Shown: positions 43,645-52,052 of the stretch, one piece after another
Numbering within the stretch: the first letter of the stretch is position 1
Layout: every line of letters starts with the position of its first letter
Source: Flavobacterium faecale
Lineage (GTDB): Bacteria; Bacteroidota; Bacteroidia; Flavobacteriales; Flavobacteriaceae
Assembly: GCF_003076455.1 (NCBI RefSeq)
Contig: NZ_CP020918.1
Span: 2,433,501-2,497,500, forward strand
Length of the DNA stretch: 64,000 nucleotides
Reading direction: 5' to 3'
Position numbers and translations under genes: made by a program
Notes under the pieces: generated by a model
What the model was told of the DNA's origin: nothing
The model's database searches: none
What the model saw: the letters and a program-made list of their open reading frames with translations, nothing else

Positions 43645-44637
43645 TTATTCTTCGTCTCGTCGAGCCATCTTCTGTGCGATGATGCTGGCGGCCGTCAATT
43701 GCAAGGCATGGTACAGCATGAGCGGCAATAATATGATACCTGTTATGGTGCTGTGCGGAAAGAGCACTTTTGACATGACGGTACCATGTACTAGTGACTT
43801 TTTGGATCCGCAAAATAAAACGGTAATACGGTCTTTGATAGAAAAGCCAAACAAGGTACTGAGCAGTCCCACACAAAAGAAGACAACCAAAAATAAGGTC
43901 ATCATTGCCGCCGCAAGTCCGGCAAGTTCAAGAGCGGTGAAGCCTTCAAAAATATGTTCGGAGAATGACTTGCAAAAAGAGGTGTAAATGATGGTAAGAA
44001 TGATGGCTTGATCAAACTGTTTCAGTTGTTTCTTGTATTTTTCGGCTAGGGCACCAAAACGAGAATTGAGGCTGATACCAATGATGACTGGCAATATTAC
44101 TTGAATAATTAATTTAATGAAGATTTGAGTAACGTCAAAATCGCCTGTTGCAGAAGCTATGAACAGTCCAACCCAGAGCGGTGTAACGACTACTCCGATC
44201 AAACTAGAGATACTCGAATTGAAAATGGCTGCGGGAATATTACCCTTGGCTATAGAAACCATGACTACCGATGAGGAAACTGTACTCGGCAAAGCGGCTA
44301 GAAAAAATACTCCTAACCAAAGCAACTCGTACTCGGTATTGATGAACAAGGGGCGAAAGGCCAAAACGAGGAGCGGAAAAAATAAAAATGTTGTCAACTG
44401 TACGACAATGTGCATTCTCCAATTGACAAGTCCGGCTTTTAGTTTCTCAACACTTAGTCGTAAGCCATAAAACAAGAAAATGAAGGACACGCCTACATTG
44501 GCAATCTCCTCTAGAGAAACAGGTTCTTTTATCATGCCTGGCATCGGGAAAAAATAAGCTAATAGAATCATGGCGCCTATCAGTAACAGGAAACTGTCAA
44601 AACCTACTTTACTTAATGCTTTTAATAATTTCTTCAA
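43645..44637 (-). CDS. Bile acid:sodium symporter (BASS) family transporter
   Basis: 330 residues with nine or ten hydrophobic segments. LAALPSTVSSSVVMVSIAKGN then IPAAIFNSSISSLIGVVVTPLW is the BASS core repeat with its crossing helices, and CGSKKSLVHGTVMSKVLF is typical of the SLC10A7/YfeH branch. The start codon is TTG at 44637; there is no in-frame ATG nearby upstream, and the next Met lies inside the first helix. Substrate unknown; members carry organic anions with sodium. It is divergent from an Lrp-type regulator that probably controls it. Confidence 0.88.
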   Translation of the reverse strand: MKKLLKALSKVGFDSFLLLIGAMILLAYFFPMPGMIKEPVSLEEIANVGVSFIFLFYGLRLSVEKLKAGLVNWRMHIVVQLTTFLFFPLLVLAFRPLFINTEYELLWLGVFFLAALPSTVSSSVVMVSIAKGNIPAAIFNSSISSLIGVVVTPLWVGLFIASATGDFDVTQIFIKLIIQVILPVIIGISLNSRFGALAEKYKKQLKQFDQAIILTIIYTSFCKSFSEHIFEGFTALELAGLAAAMMTLFLVVFFCVGLLSTLFGFSIKDRITVLFCGSKKSLVHGTVMSKVLFPHSTITGIILLPLMLYHALQLTAASIIAQKMARRDEE

Positions 44638-44800
44638 GGTGATGTTGCTTTTTTAGATTTTTATACTGCAAAAGTAAGTTTTACAGGTCATAAAATCTTA
44701 TATTTAATTAAAATAAGGTTTTAGTGTTTGTTTTTAATATATTTGAAGATTATTATTCTTGATTTACCAATTAAATGAACCTTTTTAAGCAAAATATTCT

Positions 44801-45253
44801 ATGGAGCAGATAGACGAAATAGATCTTCAGTTATTAAATATTCTTCACAATAATTCTAAATATACTGTAAAGGAACTTGCCGCGATGGTAAACCTTTCGG
44901 CATCTCCTGTGTTTGAACGTATCAAAAGATTAGAAAAAAGTGGTTATATTAAAAAATATATAGCCCTGCTAGACGCAGAAAAACTAAATAGGGGATTCAT
45001 TGTCTTTTGTAACATCAAACTGAAACAGCACGATAAAAATATCGGAAATCAGTTTGTTGCTGATATTATGAAAATAGAAGAAATTGTCGAATGCTATAAT
45101 ATTGCAGGAGATTACGATTTTTTAATGAAAGTCTCTGCAAAGGATATGAAACATTATCAAGATTTTGTTTTTAATAAACTAGGGGCGGTTAAAAGTATTG
45201 GTAGCACCCATAGCACATTTGTCATGGCGGAGATAAAGAATATGTATGGATAG
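44801..45253 (+). CDS. Lrp/AsnC-family transcriptional regulator
   Basis: 150 residues: an N-terminal helix-turn-helix (DLQLLNILHNNSKYTVKELA then MVNLSASPVFERIKRLEKSGYI) and a RAM ligand-binding domain (FVADIMKIEEIVECYNIAGD then YDFLMKVSAKDMKHYQDFV). It binds DNA as an oligomer and responds to small molecules, often amino acids. A -7 box TATATTTG is at 44738-44745. It is divergent from the BASS transporter, so that gene is a likely target. Confidence 0.93.
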   Translation: MEQIDEIDLQLLNILHNNSKYTVKELAAMVNLSASPVFERIKRLEKSGYIKKYIALLDAEKLNRGFIVFCNIKLKQHDKNIGNQFVADIMKIEEIVECYNIAGDYDFLMKVSAKDMKHYQDFVFNKLGAVKSIGSTHSTFVMAEIKNMYG

Positions 45254-45428
45254 TTTGAATATGAACTGCCTACTTGAAATTGCTATTTGGAAATGAAAAT
45301 GAACATCAAAGATAGAATTAAGAATGGATTATTTAAACTGTCGTTTTGTGAAGCCAGCTTTCTAATCTTTAATTTCCTCCACTTTACAAATTCTAATCTC
45401 GAGCCTACCGTATCTGTGCTTGGTTTAA

Positions 45429-45460
45429 ATAAAAAAAGGTTGCTCGCAAAGCGAACAACC
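45429..45460 (-). terminator. Terminator of the tRNA cluster
   Basis: GGTTGCTCGC (45439-45448) pairs with GCGAACAACC (45451-45460), with a T-run on the minus strand just after. It lies right after the last tRNA-Lys. Confidence 0.85.
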
Positions 45461-45465
45461 TATTG

Positions 45466-45538
45466 TGACCCGACTGGGGCTCGAACCCAGGACCCCATCA
45501 TTAAAAGTGATGTGCTCTACCAACTGAGCTATCGAGTC
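45466..45538 (-). tRNA. tRNA-Lys (UUU), copy 1
   Basis: 73 nt, cloverleaf complete: acceptor GACTCGA/TCGGGTC, D-arm GCTCAGTTGGTAGAGC, anticodon stem CATCA/TGATG with loop CTTTTAA (anticodon TTT), T-arm CTGGGTTCGAGCCCCAG, discriminator A. CCA is not encoded. Identical in sequence to the two other copies. Confidence 0.97.
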
Positions 45539-45579
45539 AATATTTCAATGTAATCTACCTTTTCAACAGGTTGTTTATG

Positions 45580-45662
45580 TGACCACGGTGGGATTTGAAC
45601 CCACACGCCCTTACGAGCACCACCCCCTCAAGATGGCAAGTCTACCGTTTCTCCACGTGGCC
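45580..45662 (-). tRNA. tRNA-Leu (GAG)
   Basis: 83 nt with the long variable arm of class II tRNAs. Acceptor GGCCACG/CGTGGTC, anticodon stem CCATC/GGTGG with loop TTGAGGG (anticodon GAG), variable arm GTGCTCGTAAGGGCGT, T-arm TGTGGGTTCAAATCCCACC, discriminator A. CCA is not encoded. Confidence 0.95.
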
Positions 45663-45666
45663 GAAA

Positions 45667-45702
45667 AGAAAAAAAAAGGTTATTCGTAAAACGAACAACC
45701 TT
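45667..45702 (-). terminator. Terminator-like hairpin between tRNA-Lys copy 2 and tRNA-Leu
   Basis: GGTT-TTCG and CGAA-AACC pair around a short loop, with a T-run on the minus strand. Its sequence and the phase relative to tRNA-Lys match those of the hairpin at 45429, so hairpin and tRNA were probably duplicated together. It may end part of the transcripts before tRNA-Leu. Confidence 0.7.
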
Positions 45703-45705
45703 TTG

Positions 45706-45778
45706 TGACCCGACTGGGGCTCGAACCCAGGACCCCATCATTAAAAGTGATGTGCTCTACCAACTGAGCTATCGAGTC
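45706..45778 (-). tRNA. tRNA-Lys (UUU), copy 2
   Basis: 73 nt, identical to copy 1 (exactly 240 bp away). Anticodon TTT in loop CTTTTAA, discriminator A. Confidence 0.97.
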
Positions 45779-45817
45779 AATGCTAAAGGAAATAATTTAA
45801 TTTTGAATCACTATATG

Positions 45818-45890
45818 TGACCCGACTGGGGCTCGAACCCAGGACCCCATCATTAAAAGTGATGTGCTCTACCAACTGAGCTATCGAGTC
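45818..45890 (-). tRNA. tRNA-Lys (UUU), copy 3
   Basis: 73 nt, identical to copies 1 and 2; first of the cluster in transcription order (Lys, Lys, Leu, Lys). Confidence 0.97.
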
Positions 45891-46015
45891 AAGTTATTTC
45901 CTTGTTGCGGGTGCAAATATAAGGACTTTATTTAGAGTTTTCCAAGAAAAAATGTTTTAAATTTGTCTTTTTTTCAATGTTTTTTTTAAACACTTAATTT
46001 GCAATGCTTTAAAAT

Positions 46016-46531
46016 ATGAATAAAATTATACTACTGGGCTATATGGGCTCCGGAAAGTCAACAATAGCAAGGTCACTATCCAAAATCAAACAAATTCCGT
46101 TTGTGGATTTGGACAACTATATTGAGGAAAAAGAAAAAATGACCGTCAAAACTATTTTTGAGACCAAAGGAGAGATCTATTTTAGAAAAGTTGAACACAA
46201 TTATTTCAAAGAACTGCTAGCAAACGATCAAGAAATTATAATTGGTTTGGGCGGGGGTACACCATGCTATGCCAATAACCATACTTTATTAATAGGTGAG
46301 GGGCGAACTTCAATTTATCTCAAAGCTTCGATTGATACGTTATACAAACGTTTATTGGTAGGTAAAGCACAAAGGCCTTTGATAGCGTCAAAGTCTGATG
46401 AGGAGATGCGCGAGTTTATAGCTATTCATCTTTTTGAGCGCAGTTATTTTTATAATCAAGCACAATACACTATTTCGGTAGATCAATCGGTAGATCAAGT
46501 TGTAAGCGATATTATGAAGGTTATGGTTTAG
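46016..46531 (+). CDS. aroK: Shikimate kinase
   Basis: 171 residues, the usual length. The P-loop is GYMGSGKST (residues 7-15), followed by FVDLDNYIE (substrate-binding aspartate), IFETKGEIYFRKVE, and GLGGGTPCY, the Walker-B-like loop binding shikimate. The LID region contains AQRPLI. It phosphorylates shikimate with ATP on the way to chorismate and the aromatic amino acids. It is divergent from the tRNA cluster and ends at a terminator shared with the gene at 46621. Confidence 0.95.
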   Translation: MNKIILLGYMGSGKSTIARSLSKIKQIPFVDLDNYIEEKEKMTVKTIFETKGEIYFRKVEHNYFKELLANDQEIIIGLGGGTPCYANNHTLLIGEGRTSIYLKASIDTLYKRLLVGKAQRPLIASKSDEEMREFIAIHLFERSYFYNQAQYTISVDQSVDQVVSDIMKVMV

Positions 46532-46549
46532 ATATAGGGCATCAGTATC

Positions 46550-46599
46550 AAAAAAGGCACAAACTGTCGCTATTGTAGCGAACACTTTGTGCCTTTTTT
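46550..46599. terminator. Bidirectional terminator between aroK and the PyrR-like gene
   Basis: A 14-bp perfect stem, 46550-46563 with 46586-46599, A-run and T-run on the two sides. Confidence 0.9.
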
Positions 46600-46620
46600 G
46601 TATGCATAAATAGTGGTTGC

Positions 46621-47118
46621 TTAATTAAGATACGCACTATTGTCATCACCGTCCAAGATTACATGTACGTGCTCTAGCAAAGAGGTAGAGAGTGATATAC
46701 CTTTAAAATCGGCTTTTACAGGGTATTTTTTATGATTACGGTCAACTAGTACCGCAGTTTTGAACTTTGTTAAGGGTACGTCAAGAAAATGTCGCACAGC
46801 ATAGATCAAAGTGGTACCAGAGTTCAAGACATCATCTACTAAAATTAATCCCTTATTCGAATATTCTTCTTTGGTCAACGAGGTCTTTACTGCTTCTTTC
46901 GGATTTTGCTTGTCAATATGTACCTCACACAAACTTACTTTTAAACTGGATATTACTTGGAGTTCTTTGGCAATTTTTTCGGCAAAAATATAACCATTCG
47001 AAGCAATTCCGGCCAAAACTACTTCTTCACTATCTATGAAGGTTTCGTAAATTTGATACGCAATTCGTTTTATTTTATGTTGTATTTCTTGGTGGGTAAG
47101 TATAATATTTTTGCTCAT
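46621..47118 (-). CDS. Phosphoribosyltransferase-family protein, PyrR-like
   Basis: 165 residues. The PRPP-binding motif is LILVDDVLNSGTTL (about 91-104), preceded by VVLAGIASNGYIFAEKIAKE and followed by KTAVLVDRNHKKYPVKADFKG. This matches the PyrR/uracil phosphoribosyltransferase type. In Bacteroidota such proteins may act as phosphoribosyltransferases or as regulators of pyrimidine genes. It lies next to the S4 protein gene on the same strand (51-bp gap), so probably one operon. Confidence 0.85.
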   Translation of the reverse strand: MSKNIILTHQEIQHKIKRIAYQIYETFIDSEEVVLAGIASNGYIFAEKIAKELQVISSLKVSLCEVHIDKQNPKEAVKTSLTKEEYSNKGLILVDDVLNSGTTLIYAVRHFLDVPLTKFKTAVLVDRNHKKYPVKADFKGISLSTSLLEHVHVILDGDDNSAYLN

Positions 47119-47169
47119 TTTTTGATGTGAGTTTAGTAAAATTAATAACAGTAGGATGGAATAGATTCT

Positions 47170-47556
47170 TTAATCCTCGTCTTCATCAGGAATATCATTG
47201 CCAAATTCGTCAATATCTCTACGGTCTTTTTTGGTAGGTCTTCCTGTTCCTGTTTTTCTATAATGATCTTTCGATAGTTTTAATAGTTCAAGATGTTGGT
47301 ACACCTCGGGTGCTGTGTCATTGCGTCTGTATATATCAACCAGTTTGGCACCAACGCGGCTATCCGGAATATCGAGTACCGTAATAACTTGTATAATTTG
47401 GTCTTTTCGAAAGGTTATTTTATCTGTTGGAAACACCTCTTTGGAGGGTTTTGCAACTTGCCCATTTACAGTAACATGATTCTTTTTACAGGCTTCAGTT
47501 ACCATATTTCGGGTCTTATAATAACGTACGCACCACAAAAATTTGTCAATTCGCAT
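47170..47556 (-). CDS. S4-domain RNA-binding protein, Hsp15-like
   Basis: 128 residues. The S4 domain is at 1-60 (MRIDKFLWCVRYYKTRNMVT, HVTVNGQVAKPSKEV). A basic region follows (KLSKDHYRKTGTGRPTKKDR then RDIDEF) and an acidic tail (DIPDEDED). Hsp15 proteins bind stalled large ribosomal subunits carrying peptidyl-tRNA. First gene of a likely two-gene operon with the PyrR-like protein. Confidence 0.88.
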   Translation of the reverse strand: MRIDKFLWCVRYYKTRNMVTEACKKNHVTVNGQVAKPSKEVFPTDKITFRKDQIIQVITVLDIPDSRVGAKLVDIYRRNDTAPEVYQHLELLKLSKDHYRKTGTGRPTKKDRRDIDEFGNDIPDEDED

Positions 47557-47635
47557 AATAGTGTATAAAATCAGAGTTAAATAGTTTACAAAAATAAATC
47601 AATATTGTATCTTGCGCACTTAAAAATTAGTTATA

Positions 47636-48577
47636 ATGAACAAATTTAAGTTTTATTTTATTCTATCACTTACAACAGTACTTTTATTTTCCTGTTCGAA
47701 AAATGATAATAACATTACGATAACTCCACTAAGGGATTATCAAGAGCAGTTTACAGCAGAGAATGTAATGATCGAAGAGTATTTAAAAACCAATTACATT
47801 ACTATTACGCAAGCTCCTGGCGATCAAACCGACCAAGATGTAGTTTTTGCAAAAATTACTGCAGGACAACCTTCTATTTATAGTTATTTAAATAGTACTA
47901 CTTTTCCAAAATTACTAACGAGACCTGTGCAATTACACGGCATCACATACAAAATGTATTATCTTGTTTTGAGAGAAGGTACAGGGCAGTCACCAACTAA
48001 TGTGGATAATGTTTTAGTTTCATACAAAGGACAATATCTTTCAGAAACAACAGCATCTGATTTGACCACCTTAACTACCACCTTTTTTGAAGAGGTAAAG
48101 TTTCCACAGTCGATGTTTAATTTGTTTACTGATATAGTTAGAGGTAGAGCTGAAATATTGCCGAAATTCAAAACAGGTACTTCTTCTGAGGGAGTTAATG
48201 GAGCAGTAGTGCATAACAATTTTGGAGCAGGAATCATGTTTATTCCGTCTGGACTGGCGTATTACAATTCAGGAAGTTCAACAATTCCAGGCTATGCACC
48301 ACTTATATTTAGTTTTAAATTATATGCTCTCCAACGACTTGATCACGATGGAGATGGAATTTTATCTGTTGATGAGGATATTAACGGTGACGGTTATATG
48401 TACACTTATTTACAGTACCCGTCAGATTATCCTGTTGTACCAACAAATCTTGATGATACAGATGGAGATTTAGTACCCAACTTCTTAGATCTAGACGATG
48501 ATGGCGATGGTTATAGTACCAAAGTAGAAATCGCAGCAGGAAGTAATTACCTTGATAAAAATAGCATTCCAAAGTAA
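47636..48577 (+). CDS. FKBP-like lipoprotein with C-terminal calcium-binding repeats
   Basis: 313 residues. The lipoprotein signal ends LLFSCS, with the lipidated cysteine at residue 20. The middle (about 90-230) resembles FKBP-type peptidyl-prolyl isomerases: YYLVLREGTGQSP, NVLVSYKGQYL, PSGLAYYNSGSS and PLIFSFKLYAL. The C-terminal part has Asp-rich loops of the DxDxDG type (DHDGDGILSVDEDINGDGY; DTDGDLVPNFLDLDDDGDGY), likely binding calcium. It probably helps outer-membrane or secreted proteins fold. Single gene with its own terminator. Confidence 0.85.
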   Translation: MNKFKFYFILSLTTVLLFSCSKNDNNITITPLRDYQEQFTAENVMIEEYLKTNYITITQAPGDQTDQDVVFAKITAGQPSIYSYLNSTTFPKLLTRPVQLHGITYKMYYLVLREGTGQSPTNVDNVLVSYKGQYLSETTASDLTTLTTTFFEEVKFPQSMFNLFTDIVRGRAEILPKFKTGTSSEGVNGAVVHNNFGAGIMFIPSGLAYYNSGSSTIPGYAPLIFSFKLYALQRLDHDGDGILSVDEDINGDGYMYTYLQYPSDYPVVPTNLDDTDGDLVPNFLDLDDDGDGYSTKVEIAAGSNYLDKNSIPK

Positions 48578-48593
48578 TAATAAAATTTAAAAG

Positions 48594-48628
48594 AATCCCG
48601 TTTCAATCAGAAACGGGATTTTTTTTGC
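48594..48628 (+). terminator. Terminator of the FKBP-like gene
   Basis: A 10-bp perfect stem AATCCCGTTT/AAACGGGATT (48594-48603 with 48611-48620) plus one C-G pair, then eight T. Confidence 0.92.
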
Positions 48629-48645
48629 TCTTAGTTTTCTCTTGT

Positions 48646-48763
48646 GGGCGTGCCACCAAGCAAAGGCAAGGGCAAAGCAGTTTGCGCATATACGCCCTTG
48701 CCTTTGCTTGCTGTCGTGCTATCCGCGCTACTTTGGTAGCTGGCTCCTATCACTCACGCAAAA
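48646..48763 (+). repeat. Dispersed structured repeat, copy 5
   Basis: GGGCGTGCC, then a perfect 16-bp hairpin (arms AAGCAAAGGCAAGGGC and its complement), then GTCGTGCTATCCGC, a second hairpin GCTAC/GTAGC, and the end CTATCACTCACGCAAAA. The rest of 48764-49013 holds no feature that I can name. Confidence 0.8.
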
Positions 48764-49013
48764 TGTGTATATAGACAACAAATGTGCATAGCATAATATG
48801 AAGCGATATAAGGCATTATTTTTAAACCAAGCTTTGTTATCCTTATTTAGCCGTGAAGGTTTATCTAAAACTTTCTTTTAATGACTAAGGAGTTACTTTG
48901 TAAACCCTTCGATCATTTCAAGCTGATACTATTTCTACAACTCATTCAGTTTTTTAATAATCCGTCTAAGTTTGTATAAGGTGAAAAGGATCTTGTATTT
49001 GAAACTAAAAAAT

Positions 49014-49054
49014 AACAAAAAAAAAGCCACTACTTTCAAGAAGTAGCGGCTTTT
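49014..49054 (-). terminator. Terminator of the transketolase genes
   Basis: AAAAGCC-CTACTT (49022-49035) pairs with AAGTAG-GGCTTTT (49041-49054), one mismatch, with a T-run on the minus strand. Confidence 0.88.
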
Positions 49055-49072
49055 AAGCTATAAAAATAGTGG

Positions 49073-50026
49073 TTATTTTCTTGCAATTACTTTTTCAGCA
49101 GCTGCAAAAATAGCTTGATTGTTCAATTTATATTTTTCCATTAATTGCTCAGGAGTTCCAGACTCACCAAAACTATCTTGAACAGCAACAAACTCTTGTG
49201 GTTTAGGATTGTTTAAGGCTAGAACTCTAGCAACACTTTCTCCAAGACCTCCTAGTATGTTATGCTCTTCAGCAGTAACCATACAACCTGTTTTAGCAAC
49301 CGATTTTAAGATTGCTTCGTCATCTAATGGTTTAATCGTGTGAATGTTGATTACTTCAGCCGAAATACCTTTAGCTTCTAATGCTTCAGCAGCGATTAAA
49401 GCTTCCCAAACTAGGTGTCCAGTAGCAACGATAGTTACATCTGTTCCTTCATTAAGTACGATTGCTTTTCCAATTACGAAAGGCTCGTCTGCTGGCATAA
49501 AGTTAGGCACAACCGGACGTCCAAAACGCAAGTAAGCTGGACCATGGTGATCTGCTAATGCAATTGTAGCCGCTTTTGTTTGATTGTGGTCACAAGTATT
49601 GATAACAGTCATTCCTGGTAACATTTTCATCAAACCAATATCTTCAAGAATTTGGTGTGTAGCTCCATCTTCTCCCAATGTCAATCCTGCATGTGAGGCA
49701 CAGATTTTTACATTCTTGTCAGAGTAAGCTACCGATTGACGAATTTGGTCATAAACTCTACCTGTAGAAAAGTTAGCAAAAGTTCCTGTAAACGGAATTT
49801 TACCTCCAATTGTCAAACCAGCTGCAATTCCGATCATGTTTGCCTCAGCAATACCAATCTGGAAAAAACGCTCTGGGTGGTTCTTTTTGAAATCATCAAA
49901 TTTTAATGATCCAATTAAATCAGCACAAAGTGCAACTACATTTTCGTTTTTTTGACCTAATTCAGTCATTCCAACTCCAAAACCTGAGCGGGTATCTTTA
50001 CTTCCTGTATTTATATATTTTTTCAT
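49073..50026 (-). CDS. Transketolase, C-terminal subunit (split enzyme)
   Basis: 317 residues, with the pyrimidine-binding domain (GFGVGMTELGQKNENVVALC, FFQIGIAEANMIGIAAGLTI, PFTGTFANF) and the C-terminal transketolase domain (VTIVATGHLVWEALIAAEAL, EAKGISAEVINIHTIKPLD). Glu in QIGIAEANM is the residue that activates thiamine diphosphate. It needs the N-terminal subunit encoded 63 bp upstream. Together they move two-carbon units in the pentose phosphate pathway. Confidence 0.95.
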   Translation of the reverse strand: MKKYINTGSKDTRSGFGVGMTELGQKNENVVALCADLIGSLKFDDFKKNHPERFFQIGIAEANMIGIAAGLTIGGKIPFTGTFANFSTGRVYDQIRQSVAYSDKNVKICASHAGLTLGEDGATHQILEDIGLMKMLPGMTVINTCDHNQTKAATIALADHHGPAYLRFGRPVVPNFMPADEPFVIGKAIVLNEGTDVTIVATGHLVWEALIAAEALEAKGISAEVINIHTIKPLDDEAILKSVAKTGCMVTAEEHNILGGLGESVARVLALNNPKPQEFVAVQDSFGESGTPEQLMEKYKLNNQAIFAAAEKVIARK

Positions 50027-50089
50027 TTCTTATTTTAAAAAGGTGACGCATTCATCGCTGAATACTAAAATCTGGATACTGTTGACTAT

Positions 50090-50938
50090 TTAGTAGTCTC
50101 CTAAAGTTTCTGGGTTTTGTGCCAAAGCATTTTCTAGTTGTGCATCATTTGGTGCTTTACCATGCCAAGCATGACTGTACATCATATAATCTACTCCGTT
50201 ACCCATTTCAGTATGTAGTAAAACACAAACTGGTTTTCCTTTTCCAGTTCTAGATTTAGCATCATTCATACCTGCAATAATTGCTTCTAGGTTGTTACCT
50301 TCTTTAATTTCAAGAACATCCCAATCAAAAGCTTCAAATTTTGCACGAAGGCTACCCATTGCCAATACATCATCAGTTGTACCATCAATTTGTTTTCCGT
50401 TCAAATCTACTGTTGCGATCAAGTTGTCTACTTTTTTAGCAGAGGCGTACATAATTGCTTCCCAGTTTTGACCTTCTTGCAATTCACCATCTCCTGTTAA
50501 AGCGTAAACAATATGGTTGTCATTGTTTAATTTTTTTGCTTGTGCCGCACCAATTGAAACAGATAAACCTTGACCCAATGAACCAGCAGCTACGCGAATA
50601 CCAGGTAAGTGGTCATGTGTAGTTGGGTGTCCTTGTAATCTTGAGTTGATCAAACGGAAAGTCGCTAATTCTGATACTGGGAAATAGCCACTTCTTGCTA
50701 AAACGCTATAAAAAACAGGAGAAATATGTCCGTTTGAAAGGAAGAAAAGATCTTCTCCAATTCCGTCCATGTCAAATCCTTCCTTACGTTCCATAAGGTT
50801 TTGGTATAGGGCTACTAAAAATTCAGTACAGCCAAGAGATCCTCCTGGGTGTCCAGAGTTTACAGCATGTACCATTCTAAGAATGTCTCTTCTTACTTGG
50901 ATCGTTAAATCGCTTAATTGTTGTGTGTTAGGCTTCAT
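50090..50938 (-). CDS. Transketolase, N-terminal subunit (split enzyme)
   Basis: 282 residues from the ATG at 50938 (MKPNTQQLSDLTIQVRRDIL); 30 further codons are open upstream but look non-coding. HAVNSGHPGGSLGCTEFLVA is the phosphate and thiamine-diphosphate entry motif, and ALTGDGELQEGQNWEAIMYA then LIATVDLNGKQIDG is the thiamine-diphosphate GDG-N motif. First gene of the pair. Split transketolases are frequent in Bacteroidota. Confidence 0.95.
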   Translation of the reverse strand: MKPNTQQLSDLTIQVRRDILRMVHAVNSGHPGGSLGCTEFLVALYQNLMERKEGFDMDGIGEDLFFLSNGHISPVFYSVLARSGYFPVSELATFRLINSRLQGHPTTHDHLPGIRVAAGSLGQGLSVSIGAAQAKKLNNDNHIVYALTGDGELQEGQNWEAIMYASAKKVDNLIATVDLNGKQIDGTTDDVLAMGSLRAKFEAFDWDVLEIKEGNNLEAIIAGMNDAKSRTGKGKPVCVLLHTEMGNGVDYMMYSHAWHGKAPNDAQLENALAQNPETLGDY

Positions 50939-51030
50939 TGTGTGTGTAAAAGTTAAACTATTGCAAATGTAAATTTTATTTTCTCGTGAGGCAAATGATT
51001 TTGGAATTTGTTTCTTTTTATATATCAAAC

Positions 51031-51060
51031 AAAAAAAGCCCCATAATAGAGGCTTTTTGG
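51031..51060 (-). terminator. Terminator between the rhodanese and transketolase genes
   Basis: AAAAAGCC and GGCTTTTT pair (about 51032-51039 with 51050-51057), A-run on the left. It would end transcripts of the rhodanese pair. The rest of 50939-51292 shows no other feature. Confidence 0.75.
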
Positions 51061-51292
51061 TGTAAAAATGTAAATTTCAAGTACATTTTTTATCGAATTT
51101 TTAATAAGGAGTAATCTCAAGTAGGCACCTTTTTTCGTGTATATTTTTCGAATAAAAACTAACCAACTTTATGGTGGAAACCATTGAAAATGATTGTGTA
51201 ACAAGGTTTTGTTTTCCTGAAAATTATTTTCGAAATAAAAGAAAAAAATCACACAAAATATATCGGATACTCAAAGGAATTACTTGTCAAGC

Positions 51293-51604
51293 TTAAAGCT
51301 TGCTTTTTAAACTTGACCAACCACCACCATTGTAAACATTGGTAAATTGATTGGACTTCAAAATGCTTTTTGCAGAAGCACTTCGCATGCCCGATGCACA
51401 ACAAGTTATGATGGTACTGTCTTTTTTCATTTTCGAAAGATGAGAAGACAACTCATTCAACGGAATATTCTTTGAACCTTTGATGTGTCCGCCTTTGTAT
51501 TCCGCTGGACTGCGGACGTCGAGTATAAGCGCTCCATCTTTAACCAGTGTTGCAAAATCGACTGCAGGCCCTATTCCGAATATTTTTTTGATAAAATTGA
51601 TCAT
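51293..51604 (-). CDS. Rhodanese-domain protein, second of a tandem pair
   Basis: 103 residues, a single rhodanese domain: ALILDVRSPAEYKGGHIKGS, then KNIPLNEL, and the active-site loop TCCASGMRSASA with cysteine 69 as probable sulfur carrier. The first 20 residues (FIKKIFGIGPAVDFATLV) form a short extension. It starts 3 bp after the other rhodanese gene. It moves sulfane sulfur or binds thiols; acceptor unknown. Confidence 0.92.
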   Translation of the reverse strand: MINFIKKIFGIGPAVDFATLVKDGALILDVRSPAEYKGGHIKGSKNIPLNELSSHLSKMKKDSTIITCCASGMRSASAKSILKSNQFTNVYNGGGWSSLKSKL

Positions 51605-51607
51605 TTA

Positions 51608-51892
51608 TTATTTTTTTGATTGATAGTAGTTAACGTCCATCCAAGAACCGCCATTGTAGCATTCTATTCCTTGTTGGGCAAGGTATTGTTGTGCTTGTCC
51701 ACTTCTATTTCCAGAGGCACAACATAAAATCAAGGGCATTTTCAAAGCTTTAATTTCTTCCATTCGTGCAGGGATGTCATTTAAAACAATGTTGATTGAT
51801 CCTGCTACATGACCTCCTGAATATTCTGCAAAGGAGCGTACATCTACAATAGTTCCTTGATTGTCTTTTATTAAATTCTCTATTTCCATCAT
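51608..51892 (-). CDS. Rhodanese-domain protein, first of a tandem pair
   Basis: 94 residues: GTIVDVRSFAEYSGGHVAGS, then INIVLNDI, and the loop LCCASGNRSGQAQQYL with cysteine 58 as probable sulfur carrier. No signal peptide, so cytoplasmic. The two proteins share the CCASGxRS loop and a similar length and are diverged duplicates, cotranscribed. A start two codons later is possible (MM at the N-terminus). Confidence 0.92.
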   Translation of the reverse strand: MMEIENLIKDNQGTIVDVRSFAEYSGGHVAGSINIVLNDIPARMEEIKALKMPLILCCASGNRSGQAQQYLAQQGIECYNGGSWMDVNYYQSKK

Positions 51893-51995
51893 TGTTTTTA
51901 TTAGGTGTTGCGGATAGTGATATTCTTTCTAGAGCAAAAATACAACCTATGTAAGGATATTTTAGTAACATAAGTTACATTGATTTTTTTAAATC

Positions 51996-52025
51996 AAAAA
52001 GTCTTGCCAAGGCAAGACTTTTTGG
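51996..52025. terminator. Terminator after the polysaccharide deacetylase gene
   Basis: AAAAAGTCTTGCC and its complement GGCAAGACTTTTT (51996-52008 and 52011-52023) form a near-uninterrupted hairpin with T-runs on both strands. Confidence 0.88.
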
Positions 52026-52052
52026 TTAACAGTATTCAAAACTTAGGTTTTT

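Noticed and set aside
45287..45553. 88-codon plus-strand ORF
   Set aside because: Its second half is the complement of tRNA-Lys and its terminator; the tRNA structure is certain.
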